DNA of 64,000 nt from Paenibacillus ihumii (GTDB lineage Bacteria; Bacillota; Bacilli; Paenibacillales; Paenibacillaceae). The position numbers were made by a program, and so were the translations under genes. Every line of letters starts with the position of its first letter. Positions within the stretch are counted from its first letter, which is position 1. This document shows positions 34,973 to 43,023 of the stretch, one piece after another. The stretch spans positions 62,001 through 126,000 of the forward strand of contig NZ_LN884295.1 of the NCBI RefSeq assembly GCF_001403875.1, written 5' to 3'. The notes below the pieces were generated by a model. It was not told the DNA's origin, made no database searches, and worked only from the letters and a program-made list of their open reading frames with translations.

Positions 34973-36289
34973 TCAACCATTAATGCGCCTCGCCTCCCTT
35001 GCACCCTCGCCAGCAGCCACAGCCGGATTACAGTCTGGCGCCGGAGCCGGACTGCCCCAGATCGCGGAGCGTAGGGCAATGCCCGCAAGGCCGATCAGCG
35101 CGGTAACCGCTCCAATGAGCAGAAAAGCAACGCCCGCCCGGGTTGCCTGGATCAGAACGCCCCCCACCAAAGGAGCGACCAGCATCACCAGACTGGTGAT
35201 CGTGCTCTGAATGCCATACACCCGGCCGATCAGCTGCTCGGAGGTTTCTTTTTGCAGGATATAATTTTGCGTTACCATGTACATGCCGTTGCCGATGCCG
35301 ATCATCATGCCGAGTCCGAGAAGCAGCAGCACGCCGGTTCCCGGAGGGCACAGCCCCAGAAGGGCGATCCCGGCGCCAATCAATATATAACCCCCGCCCA
35401 GACCCCAGCCGTAACTGATCCGATTCAACCGGTTGAGAACGACAAGCACGGCCACCGCCCCGGCGCCAATCGCGGATACCAGCCAGCCAATCAACGATTC
35501 ATTGACAGGATCAATCGTGCGCAGCAGAGTCGGGAACTGGTAATCGATCATCAACAGGGCGGTCAAGCCGACAAAGCCGAATATCATCGTGTACCGCACT
35601 TTTTTGGCCTGAAAAAGATACAGCCAGCCCTCCCGCCAATTCTGCAGAAAAGCAGCCCAAGCCCCAGAACGGGGACCTTCGGTTCTTCCCGCCGCCTCTG
35701 TCCTCCGGGAGACCGGAAGGCTGCGCAAAGGGAGCAACAGCGCCGCCGACAGCAGCCGCGCACCGGCATTGAGCATAATGCACGCCTGCGGCGATAATGC
35801 AGTCAGCGTCATCGCGCCGAGCAGCGGTCCGGCCACCTTCGAGGACTGGTTGACTAGGCCGTTGAAGGACGTTGCCTGGAACAGCAGCGCCGGCGGCACG
35901 ACCTGTCGGGTCAACGCTTGCTGTGCAGGCACGTGGAATACGCTGCAGGCCGCGCGGAGGGCCAGCAAAGGGAGCAGCCAGGCTATATGAGGCGCGGCGA
36001 GAATGCATAGTGTGAGCCCCGCGGTGATCAGGTCGCAGACCAGCATAAGGCGTGCTTTGCGCACCCGGTCTGCAACCGTTCCGGCGAAGGAGCCGAGCAG
36101 CACCGCTGGCAGCGCCATCGTTACCGGGATGAGGGCGAGCAGCATCGGATCGGCGCCCCAGCGGTAAGCGACGAGCACCTGGATGGCCAGCGCGTCGAAC
36201 CAGTCGCCAAAGGAGGCGAGCGCATATGCCGCAAACATACGCCTGAAGTCTCGGATCGATAACAGGGAGTAACGTTGATTTCGCGTCAT
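34973..36289 (-). CDS. MFS transporter
   Basis: A 438-residue major-facilitator protein with about twelve helices, beginning SLLSIRDFRRMFAAYALASFGDWFD, a start common to MFS drug exporters of the MFS_3 type; GTVADRVRKARLMLVCDL is the loop 2-3 motif. The last 30 residues are low-complexity and soluble. The neighbouring winged-helix regulator (same strand, upstream) may control it. The substrate is unknown. Confidence 0.9.
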   Translation of the reverse strand: MTRNQRYSLLSIRDFRRMFAAYALASFGDWFDALAIQVLVAYRWGADPMLLALIPVTMALPAVLLGSFAGTVADRVRKARLMLVCDLITAGLTLCILAAPHIAWLLPLLALRAACSVFHVPAQQALTRQVVPPALLFQATSFNGLVNQSSKVAGPLLGAMTLTALSPQACIMLNAGARLLSAALLLPLRSLPVSRRTEAAGRTEGPRSGAWAAFLQNWREGWLYLFQAKKVRYTMIFGFVGLTALLMIDYQFPTLLRTIDPVNESLIGWLVSAIGAGAVAVLVVLNRLNRISYGWGLGGGYILIGAGIALLGLCPPGTGVLLLLGLGMMIGIGNGMYMVTQNYILQKETSEQLIGRVYGIQSTITSLVMLVAPLVGGVLIQATRAGVAFLLIGAVTALIGLAGIALRSAIWGSPAPAPDCNPAVAAGEGAREARRING

Positions 36290-36381
36290 AGGCGAATCTT
36301 TCCTTTCTGATCGTTAGTCTCCCTATCCTATCTCCGAAATGTCAGAGGAAGATCAGACGGCCTGAAATTCCAGACAACTGG

Positions 36382-37533
36382 CTATGATAATGCAAGAGCT
36401 CGCCCGATGACGGCTTCCATCCCCTCTCTGTGCTTGGATAAACCCATCTCCTGATCCAGGGCTGCAAAGAGAGCCGTGTATTTGCGCTCCATTTCGAGTC
36501 CAGGGCGATTTCGCGCGAGATACCCCATGATTTGGCAAAGTGAAATGGCCCGCAGCGGAACGTTCAGTGACATGTCCAGCACATCCAGGCCTTCATCGAA
36601 CAGCTGCTCTGCCTCCTTCTCCCGGCCGCTCGCCAAGCACAGCAATCCCTGCACGATCCGGAAGCGCCCGATTTCACGCAAATACGGCGTATCCTTAAGC
36701 AGACCCGTCAAGCGTTCCGACACCGTGTTCGCCCGCTCCAGCTCCCCGGCCAGCACATAGACGTAAATTTCCATAATGGCTACCGGCATAACAAAGCCGC
36801 TGAGCCCCTCCGCTTCCACTATCCTTCTCGTCTCTTCGAAGCGCTTGATCGCCTCGGTCGCAAGCCCGGCGTCGGCATACACCTCAAGAATATTAAGAAT
36901 GCGCATTTCCCGATGCTCCTCCGCGGAGAGAATGCGCCGCGACAGAGCCTGCTCGCAATAGCGAAGCACCTGCTCCGGCGGCGGATTGGTCCCGCGGTAC
37001 AGAATCAGCAGCCAGTACAGCCGGGTCTGCAGCGGCACTTCATCTGCTTCCAGAAACCAGGCGGTATCCCCCTGAATGAATTTCAGATAGACAGTGTAGA
37101 ACGGATCCAGCTCAAAGCCGAGAATGTCCTGCTGGGTCGCTAGTGCCAGCATGGATTTGCCCTGCCCGAACAAATGATACTTCTTGAAAATGTCCCGTAC
37201 CGAGGAGTTGACCTCACGGTCGCCTAACGACGGATTGATCACGGATGCTTGCTCCCTGACGGTCAGGCTGTAGCCGTATCCCCGCACCGTATTGATCCGG
37301 ATATGCGCCCAAGGGGAGAGCTTCTTCCTCAGGCGATATATATGATCATCGACCGTCCGCTCCACCGGGAACTCCAGCGCCCATACCCGGTCAAGGAGCT
37401 GGTCGCGCGTAAATACGCGGTCGCGGTGACGGTACAGAAACTGCAGGAGGGCAAACTCCTTTGGCAGCAGCCCGATGCTCTGGACACCCCATTTAATCTT
37501 ATAGCCGGAAGGATCGAATATCAGTCGCTCCAT
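36382..37533 (-). CDS. Winged-helix regulator with TPR-like helical domain
   Basis: The 383-residue protein begins with an OmpR/PhoB-type DNA-binding domain (residues ~1-95: LLPKEFALLQFLYRH, FTRDQLLDRVW, RTVDDHIYRLRKKL, TVRGYGYSL) and continues with about 280 helical residues resembling tetratricopeptide repeats. No receiver domain is present. This is the arrangement of SARP/BTAD-like or XylR-like activators, but I cannot name the family. AAGGGG six bases before the ATG at 37533 decides the start over an ATG at 37578. It precedes the MFS gene by 92 bases. Confidence 0.82.
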   Translation of the reverse strand: MERLIFDPSGYKIKWGVQSIGLLPKEFALLQFLYRHRDRVFTRDQLLDRVWALEFPVERTVDDHIYRLRKKLSPWAHIRINTVRGYGYSLTVREQASVINPSLGDREVNSSVRDIFKKYHLFGQGKSMLALATQQDILGFELDPFYTVYLKFIQGDTAWFLEADEVPLQTRLYWLLILYRGTNPPPEQVLRYCEQALSRRILSAEEHREMRILNILEVYADAGLATEAIKRFEETRRIVEAEGLSGFVMPVAIMEIYVYVLAGELERANTVSERLTGLLKDTPYLREIGRFRIVQGLLCLASGREKEAEQLFDEGLDVLDMSLNVPLRAISLCQIMGYLARNRPGLEMERKYTALFAALDQEMGLSKHREGMEAVIGRALALS

Positions 37534-37623
37534 AACTACCCCTTCTTCATATGTTGTATTAAATTTATCATAATCCATTCCCCCGTTCCTGAGAAATAAG
37601 AGCAGTCGATCGTGCCGAAAAGA

Positions 37624-37678
37624 GCAAAATCCCCCAAGGGAGCAGCGGGGATTAATTCAGGCCGCTCCTTGGGGGATT
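37624..37678 (-). terminator. Terminator of the radical-SAM aminomutase gene
   Basis: AATCCCCCAAGG (37628-37639) pairs with CCTTGGGGGATT (37667-37678); on the minus strand the stem ends in ATTTTGC, 14 bases after the stop. Confidence 0.8.
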
Positions 37679-37691
37679 CATAATTGTAATT

Positions 37692-38879
37692 TTATAGCAT
37701 TGCAGGCGTACGCTTTGACTTCTGCGGAAAATCGGGCAATTCGTTCACGGAGACGACTTCATTCGTCTTCTTCTCCGGCCGCTTCCAATACTGTTCATTG
37801 CCGGGAAGATCGTCGAACCAAGACGCATCCTTCGGACAATCGAGGATCATCAATTTACCGTAATCCCCGTCGCGGGACTGATGGTATTTCAAGTAGGCCT
37901 TGCCGTTTTCAATCGCGAGAATTTCGATCTTGCCGGACGTATGGCTCATCGACAATCTGACTCGTTTGCCCAGGCCTGATGTTCTCGCCTTCGCCTCCTC
38001 GACGATCCGATAGACCTCTTCCAGGGTAAGTACAAAATCACGGTTTCCTGCAACCGGTCTGTTCACGAAGAAGTAGTACGGCGTAACCCCCGCCCAGGAC
38101 AGCTTATCCAGCAGCTCGCCAAGCACTGCAGGGTCATCGTTGATGCCTTTCAGGACCGGAGTCTGGTTGACTACGATCGCGCCGGCCTCATGCAGTGCCT
38201 GAAAGCCGCGTCTCGCTTCCGGCGTAATCTCACGCGGATGGTTGATATGGGCCATGACGTAAATCCGCTGTTCCGGCGTGGAATAGGTGCGAATCACGTC
38301 AAGAAGCTCCTCGTCCTCGTAAATGCGCATCGGATTAAACACCGGAATCTTGGAGCCGAGGCGAATGATTTTAACGTGCTTGATTTCACGAAGCTGGGCA
38401 AGGATTCCCCGCAGCTTCTCCGTCGCCAGGATAAGGCTGTCTCCGCCGGTCAACAGAACGTTGTTGATCTCAGGATGCTTGGCGATATAATCGATCCCCG
38501 GCTGGACATCGGACATGGCCTCCTTCACGTCATTGCGGAACAGGCGCTTGCGGAAGCAATACCGGCAATACGCCCCGCACACCTCCGATACAATCAGCAG
38601 GGCGGTCGTTGTATACTTGTGCTGACAGCCGGGCACGACGTAGTTGGTATCCTCGTCAGAGGCATCCCAGCGGCCATATTCCTCGAGCTCTCCCTCATTT
38701 GGAATGACCAGCTTGCGAATCGGGTCATGAGGATCGCTCCAGTCGATCAGATTCAAATAATAATCGTTCACCCGAAATACGAATTTCTCCGTAATCGGTT
38801 TCAAACGTTCGCGCTCCTCTTCAGGAATCATCGTCAGTCTGTCCAGGTTGGTAATGTACTTTGTTTTCGTCTTAGTCAT
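37692..38879 (-). CDS. KamA-family radical-SAM aminomutase (lysine 2,3-aminomutase-like)
   Basis: The 395-residue protein carries the radical-SAM iron-sulfur motif CGAYCRYC (Cys 101, 105, 108) followed by the KamA-type FRKRLF, LLTGGDSLI and the PLP-region GAIVVNQTPVLKGIND. Lysine 2,3-aminomutase makes beta-lysine, which some Bacillales acetylate to an osmolyte. At 395 residues it is shorter than YodO/KamA (about 415-470), so the exact substrate is open. It stands alone behind a c-di-AMP riboswitch, which supports an osmotic role. No acetyltransferase gene is adjacent. Confidence 0.88.
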   Translation of the reverse strand: MTKTKTKYITNLDRLTMIPEEERERLKPITEKFVFRVNDYYLNLIDWSDPHDPIRKLVIPNEGELEEYGRWDASDEDTNYVVPGCQHKYTTTALLIVSEVCGAYCRYCFRKRLFRNDVKEAMSDVQPGIDYIAKHPEINNVLLTGGDSLILATEKLRGILAQLREIKHVKIIRLGSKIPVFNPMRIYEDEELLDVIRTYSTPEQRIYVMAHINHPREITPEARRGFQALHEAGAIVVNQTPVLKGINDDPAVLGELLDKLSWAGVTPYYFFVNRPVAGNRDFVLTLEEVYRIVEEAKARTSGLGKRVRLSMSHTSGKIEILAIENGKAYLKYHQSRDGDYGKLMILDCPKDASWFDDLPGNEQYWKRPEKKTNEVVSVNELPDFPQKSKRTPAML

Positions 38880-38904
38880 TGTACTTCCTCCTTCCTAGTA
38901 ATCA

Positions 38905-38933
38905 ACAAAAAAAGACCCCGGAACGGGGGGTCT
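38905..38933 (-). terminator. Second terminator of the riboswitch leader
   Basis: On the minus strand AGACCCCCCG pairs with CGGGGTCT around a three-base loop and is followed by eight T. It ends 26 bases before the KamA-family start codon. Confidence 0.9.
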
Positions 38934-38965
38934 GGGCACAGCTTCGCCAGCAAGGGTCAGAAGAC

Positions 38966-38993
38966 AAAAACAGACCCCGAAAAAACAGGGTCT
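38966..38993 (-). terminator. First terminator of the riboswitch leader
   Basis: On the minus strand AGACCCTG pairs with CGGGGTCT around a TTTTTT loop and is followed by GTTTTTG. It stands about 40 bases after the riboswitch core, upstream of a second, stronger terminator. Confidence 0.8.
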
Positions 38994-39029
38994 AAAGAGA
39001 CGTAATAATGATCTTATAACAGACCCATC

Positions 39030-39157
39030 CACTGCTGACGAGGTTAGCTGACGGACTCGGGTAAGATGGTACCCTACACCTCATAGGAATGAGTGATTCG
39101 CCCCATAAAAAGAACTGGTTCCCCCGCTTTCTTGGCTCCTACCAAGAAACTAAGCGT
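39030..39157 (-). promoter_or_regulatory. c-di-AMP riboswitch (ydaO/yuaA class)
   Basis: On the minus strand the transcript begins with CTTAGTTTCTTGG hairpin pairing to CCAAGAAAG, then GGGGGAACC, GGGGCGAATC, AGGGTACC...TACCCGAGTCC and GTCAGCTAACCTCGTCAGC. The order GGGGGAaCC / GGGGcGAAUC / GUCAGCUAACCUCGU is the hallmark of ydaO leaders, which bind c-di-AMP and switch off osmolyte, potassium and cell-wall genes. Two terminators lie downstream and the KamA-family gene follows. An accurate model comparison was not possible here. Confidence 0.88.
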
Positions 39158-39163
39158 GTGTCT

Positions 39164-39192
39164 ATGATAAAGTGTGCGGGCGAGATTGTCAA
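39164..39192 (-). promoter_or_regulatory. Sigma-A promoter of the riboswitch/KamA transcript
   Basis: On the minus strand TTGACA (39192-39187), a 17-base spacer and TATCAT (39169-39164), just before the first base of the riboswitch. Confidence 0.88.
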
Positions 39193-39224
39193 CCTTAGGG
39201 CAATTAACAATAGAATTGGAATAA

Positions 39225-39635
39225 TTATAATATTCTTAAAATTTGACGTTTAATGTTATTTTCTGTCATCCTCCCTGTCATGGTCCGTTCGGGGTCAAGC
39301 TTTTGGTGAGGCGGCTTAAACTGCGCCGCTATTTCATAAGTCGCCAGCTCGGAGCTAATGATTGGGCTGTCTTCCGGTTTAAGCTCCCTGACTTTGCTGT
39401 GCGGCGTTCGCGCAGCTCTGCTTGCTGACCATTTGTCAAAATACCGGCGATCCTCCCATGTCGTGCAAACCTGCAGCTCGTCGCATTCCTGGCTGTTATC
39501 CTTGATCAGCACTTCCATGAGCAGGAAGCCTTCAAAAGCATGAACCGGTAAAGGCATCCTGAAGCGGGACAATACTTCATTTGCCCTGCCTTTTCGCACC
39601 CGGATCGTTTGGATGGCCTTCATCATCACCATCAT
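39225..39635 (-). CDS. IsdG/HmoA-like haem-degrading monooxygenase (ABM domain)
   Basis: The 136-residue protein has an antibiotic-biosynthesis-monooxygenase fold at residues 5-95 with FEGFLLMEVLI, Trp 69 and His 79. The ten-residue Trp-to-His spacing fits IsdG-type haem oxygenases, which open haem to release iron. The Asn that IsdG has near residue 7 is not apparent. The C-terminal 40 residues are extra. It overlaps the ankyrin gene by four bases (ATGA) and shares its Fur-controlled promoter, which supports a haem-iron role. Confidence 0.78.
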   Translation of the reverse strand: MMVMMKAIQTIRVRKGRANEVLSRFRMPLPVHAFEGFLLMEVLIKDNSQECDELQVCTTWEDRRYFDKWSASRAARTPHSKVRELKPEDSPIISSELATYEIAAQFKPPHQKLDPERTMTGRMTENNIKRQILRIL

Positions 39636-40045
39636 TTTCCGACCACTTCTTTCGATAGGAATGAACTTAAATACTCATAGACGAAAATAGCGGCATTCCC
39701 CCCAGCCTCGGCGTGGCGAATCAGCGATATACCGTGCGGGCCTTTGGCATAGACGGTCTCGGGGTGATTTTCAACAATCGCTTTAACGACGTTCAGCTCT
39801 CCAAGCATAGCCGCAGCAAAAATATCCATCCGTGCCCCGTTCGCCAGGAGCAGCCTTGCAATGCTGAAATTCCCGGTATGCGACGCGGCGCCGAGGGCGC
39901 TCTCCCAATCGCCGCTCCCCCAATCGATGACCCCATGAACAAGCGCGGGCTCCTGCTTGAGCAGCCTTGCCACCTCGTCATAATCGCCATGCGCCGCTAC
40001 AATAAATTCACGTACCAGCTCATGATTTAAAGGCCCTCTTGGCAT
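39632..40045 (-). CDS. Ankyrin-repeat protein
   Basis: The 137-residue protein consists of about four ankyrin repeats (GDYDEVARLLKQEPALV, SALGAASHTGNFSIARLLLA, AAAMLGELNVVKAIVENHP, SLIRHAEAGGNAAIFVYEYL). Such proteins hold or shield a partner. AAGGAGGG six bases before the ATG marks the start. The coupled haem monooxygenase gene follows, and a small membrane-peptide frame ends inside its first codons, so all three probably form one iron-regulated operon. Confidence 0.85.
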   Translation of the reverse strand: MPRGPLNHELVREFIVAAHGDYDEVARLLKQEPALVHGVIDWGSGDWESALGAASHTGNFSIARLLLANGARMDIFAAAMLGELNVVKAIVENHPETVYAKGPHGISLIRHAEAGGNAAIFVYEYLSSFLSKEVVGK

Positions 40046-40191
40046 GTATAACCCTCCTTGCCCGTTCTCTGCGAACCTCTCGCTCTCTGTTTCTGTTCAT
40101 CGATCGCTCGTTGCCGCTCGCCCTCTCTTTGGCACACCGCCGCACTGACAATGAGAAGCCATGATATATATACCAATAATGCCTGGTTCAT
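40027..40191 (-). CDS. Possible 54-residue membrane peptide, Fur operon
   Basis: The frame starts MNQALLVYISWLLIVSA and has one hydrophobic segment (residues 4-20), then a long charged tail (QREGERQRAIDEQKQRARG). GGAGG lies nine bases before the ATG, and it is the first frame after the Fur-controlled promoter. It overlaps the ankyrin start by 19 bases. A second ATG eight bases upstream opens another short frame, so the reading is not certain. No known family. Confidence 0.4.
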   Translation of the reverse strand: MNQALLVYISWLLIVSAAVCQREGERQRAIDEQKQRARGSQRTGKEGYTCQEGL

Positions 40192-40215
40192 CTTTCATTC
40201 CTCCACCCGCGTAAT

Positions 40216-40236
40216 TGATAACCATTCTCAATGATC
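40216..40236 (-). promoter_or_regulatory. Second Fur-like site
   Basis: TGATAACCATTCTCAATGA is an imperfect relative of the Fur consensus, located just downstream of the main Fur box on the same operon. Confidence 0.5.
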
Positions 40237-40246
40237 GATTAATTCT

Positions 40247-40275
40247 ATTTTATTGATAATGATTCTCATTGTCAA
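40247..40275 (-). promoter_or_regulatory. Promoter overlapped by a Fur box
   Basis: On the minus strand TTGACA (40275-40270), a 17-base spacer and TAAAAT (40252-40247). The spacer holds TGATAATGATTCTCATTGTC (40254-40273 on the plus strand), a close match to the Fur consensus of GATAATGATAATCATTATC. Bound Fur-iron would cover the promoter, so the operon should be on when iron is low. Confidence 0.85.
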
Positions 40276-40359
40276 TAAAGAGGGTGGAATCTTTCCCTCT
40301 AATAAACTAAAATACGTATTTATGACTAGATGGCCAGGATCAAGTAACCAGATGTAATT

Positions 40360-40472
40360 CATGCAGTTAGTTCATCGATTTTGGCCGTGTTGGCGGGAAC
40401 TTACTGTAAAACCTACATTTAGATTTGAGCTATTTCGGCGAATTCGCTCCACTCACGCAAACTAACTGCATG
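40360..40472. repeat. Stem-forming intergenic element with 13-bp inverted repeats
   Basis: CATGCAGTTAGTT (40360-40372) and AACTAACTGCATG (40460-40472) are perfect inverted repeats enclosing 87 bases. The inside contains ACATTTAG, also seen after the right arm (GCATTTAG and ACATTTAG at about 40477 and 40525). It looks like a non-coding dispersed element of MITE or REP type. The rest of 40276-40889 holds no gene that I can support, apart from the broken kinase and its terminator. Confidence 0.7.
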
Positions 40473-40797
40473 TTCTGCATTTAGCCTATGGTTTTTTGGA
40501 TAAAACAGCTTAACTAGCTGTATGAAATACATTTAGTTTTAAATTTCAATAAATGGGTACTTGGTTGGGATTCTGAAAGGCGAAGAAATGTATACGGGTA
40601 CAAGTTACTTGCTCCGTGTCTTTTAGAACAACCGGAATTTTATCTAAGGGAGATCAAATCATGTTAAGGAACAGCACGCCATCTTAAGGAAAGCACGTCA
40701 TCCTAAGGAAGAGTACGTCCTATCGTTTGTGTAAAAGAGCTTGGCCTCCTCCAGAAACAACGTAATCTTCGCAGCCTGTACCTCCCTATTCAACACC

Positions 40798-40832
40798 AAA
40801 AAGATCAGCCTGAATTTTATATCAAGCTGATC
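40798..40832 (-). terminator. Terminator behind the broken kinase
   Basis: On the minus strand GATCAGCTTGA pairs with TCAGGCTGATC and is followed by TTTTTGG. Confidence 0.75.
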
Positions 40833-40889
40833 CTTACGCATCAGCAAGCTGTATTATTTGGCCGAAGGTGCAAACCCATTGCAAAATAA

Positions 40890-41806
40890 CTAGCCCTCTA
40901 CGATGATCTCCAAGTCCGCGAACGCATTCGGCACCTGCACCCTAAGCTCCTGGTGTTGCGTTCCTGATTCAATTCATTCTTCGGAATGAGCGAGACGATG
41001 CTCCAGCCTTGGTTGCTGGTCGCCTTCGTCCAATAATAGGCCTCATAAGTGCCTGATGCTGCCTGTGAGCCTTGCCCCGGGAACATACTGTTCACCGGGA
41101 AAACGCCTTCATTTTCACTAAAAGCAATCCGGCCGTCATTGTCCAAAATGAGCAGCCTCCGGGAATCACTCTTCCGGTTCTCGGGGGCAAACAAAGTCTC
41201 TAGCGCGTTGCGCCCGGTCTCTATGTACAAATATACGTCCTGATCCGGCAAATTGACCTTACGCATCGTGCTGAATACGTATTGGTTGATGGATCCGTTA
41301 TAGCTTTTATGAGGCCCGAAATAGGTGATTTCGGAATACTGAGCCATCAGAGGCAGCTCATCCGGCTTGAATTCGCTGCGCAGCCGGAAATTCTCGAAAT
41401 CATAGGTTTCCGTCTCTGGATAGTAGTACATCATCAAGCCGACATTCGGGTTGGAGAAAGTTATGACGTTCAATTCCGCTTTGATACTGTTGCGGAGCTG
41501 TATCTGCTGGTAGGAATCCGTCTCATGAAACAGCTCCTCAAGGAGCTTGTTCGTCCCTCCTCCAAAAGCAAGCTGCTGCGAGACATGGTTCATATTGTTC
41601 AGCGTATTCTCCAGCACAATAAGCTCCTGGTTAAGATTGTTCTGAAGCGCTGCCTCCACCTTATTTCCGAGAATTGAATTGATCGTATAGAAGGATATGA
41701 AGCCGAGACATATGAACGGAATCAAGCTGCTGATCAGAAAAATGGCGATGATCCGGTTTTTGAACGTTACCTGCTTGAGCCGCTCCATCATAAAGTTCCT
41801 GCGCAT
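40890..41806 (-). pseudogene. Truncated YesM-like sensor kinase (input domain only)
   Basis: The frame of about 300 residues from 41806 starts with a basic stretch, a helix (residues ~15-40) and an extracellular sensing domain ending GWSIVSLIPKNELNQE, typical of YesM-type kinases. The second helix, HAMP, HisKA and ATPase domains are missing; the frame then runs into RNTRSLGCRCR and stops at 40898. In another frame the same bases (40890-40952) read like the end of a different protein (QELRVQVPNAFADLEII). This looks like a deletion that joined two genes, leaving a dead fragment. Confidence 0.75.
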
Positions 41807-41913
41807 GCGCCCTCCCCCTGCTGACTTTATTGATGTGAATCAAACAAATTCATTTTCTTGAAGTCAATGATTTTATCCGAACCGGCAAGATAACAAGAGT
41901 TCCTATCAACGAC

Positions 41914-41941
41914 AAAAAACGCTGACTCAGGCGGTCAGCGC
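41914..41941 (-). terminator. Terminator of the HAD hydrolase gene
   Basis: CGCTGAC (41920-41926) pairs with GTCAGCG (41934-41940), with a T-tract on the minus strand at its end. Confidence 0.8.
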
Positions 41942-41967
41942 TCTTTATTAAGCTATGCTCATATTTT

Positions 41968-42792
41968 CTATACGGTAGATGCCGCTTGATTCAGCATATA
42001 TTTCTCGACGACTTTAGCTACACCGTCCTCCATATTCGTATCGGTCACATAGTCAGCCGCTGCTTTAATCTCGTCGGGAGCATTGCCCATCGCCACGCCA
42101 AGCCCGGCAAATTCAATCATGGCCAGATCATTATAGCTGTCCCCGATCGCAATGACTTCTTCCCGCTGAATGCCCAGCTTCTGGATGAGATGGTGCAGGC
42201 TTGTCCCCTTATCTACGCCGGCTTCCGTAAACTCCAGGAAGAACGGCTTGGACCGTACGACGTTAAGCTCCCCTTCCAGCTTAGGCTGCAGCTTGCGTTC
42301 CAGAGCGATCAGCTTCTCCGGGTCGTCGACCATCAGTACCTTCACGACCGGCTCCTGAACCGCTGCCGCAAAATCCGCTACCTCCACAATCGGCATCCCC
42401 GTAATTTCGCCTTCAATATCCGTATATTTATTATGGGCCGGCGTTACGATATCATCGCCAACGTAAGTGTGAATCCACCCCCCCTCCTGCTTGCTGATGG
42501 CGTAGAGCTCATGCGCCGTTTCTGGCGACAAGGTGCTGCTGAACAAGACCTCCTGGGTTGCACAATTGGTGATTTTGGCTCCGTTAAAGGATAGGATAAA
42601 GCTTCCGTACTTCTCCAGCTCTAACTCCTTCGCGATATGCGTCATGGCAAAGGTCGGGCGGCCAGAGGCCAGCACCACTTTGATTCCCGCTTCCTGCGCA
42701 TTCATCAGCGCCTGCTTCGTGCGCGGCGAAATCGTGTGATCATCCCGCAGCAGCGTATCATCCAAATCCAGCACGATCATTCTATAATTCAT
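41968..42792 (-). CDS. Cof-type HAD-IIB phosphatase
   Basis: A 274-residue HAD-superfamily sugar/nucleotide phosphatase. Motif I is LDLDDTLLRDD near residues 8-18, motif II LASGRPTFAM, the Lys is in the KVLMVDD / DKGTSLHHL region, and motif III-IV is AIGDSYNDLAMIEFAGLGVAMGNA. The type IIB cap and length fit Cof proteins. AAGGGG nine bases before the ATG at 42792 supports this start over the GTG at 42810. It stands alone, with a terminator behind it. Confidence 0.93.
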   Translation of the reverse strand: MNYRMIVLDLDDTLLRDDHTISPRTKQALMNAQEAGIKVVLASGRPTFAMTHIAKELELEKYGSFILSFNGAKITNCATQEVLFSSTLSPETAHELYAISKQEGGWIHTYVGDDIVTPAHNKYTDIEGEITGMPIVEVADFAAAVQEPVVKVLMVDDPEKLIALERKLQPKLEGELNVVRSKPFFLEFTEAGVDKGTSLHHLIQKLGIQREEVIAIGDSYNDLAMIEFAGLGVAMGNAPDEIKAAADYVTDTNMEDGVAKVVEKYMLNQAASTV

Positions 42793-42902
42793 CTCTCTAG
42801 TCCCCTTCACTCATTCTGTCAGTAGCTATGAAGCTAGCGATTCATTATCGCAATATACATAGCATACCATCTCCTGGTGAGCTTGAGGGCATTATTTCAC
42901 TA

Positions 42903-42946
42903 AAAACAAAAATGGCCCCGGACCGCATTCCAACGATCTCCGGGGC
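42903..42946 (-). terminator. Terminator of the DUF gene at 43024
   Basis: GCCCCGGA (42915-42922) pairs with TCCGGGGC (42939-42946); on the minus strand ATTTTTGTTTTTA follows. Confidence 0.8.
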
Positions 42947-43023
42947 ATATTCGAGCTCAACGAACGATCCCAATTATATTAATCTATCCGCTAAATATAG
43001 ACTCAACTACAATATAGACCGAA

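Noticed and set aside
38880..39157. T-box leader before the KamA-family gene
   Set aside because: No T-box sequence (TGGNACCGCG) is present; the conserved blocks match the ydaO class instead.
40898..41806. Intact sensor kinase
   Set aside because: No second helix, HAMP, His motif or ATP-binding motif follows the sensing domain, so it is listed as a pseudogene.
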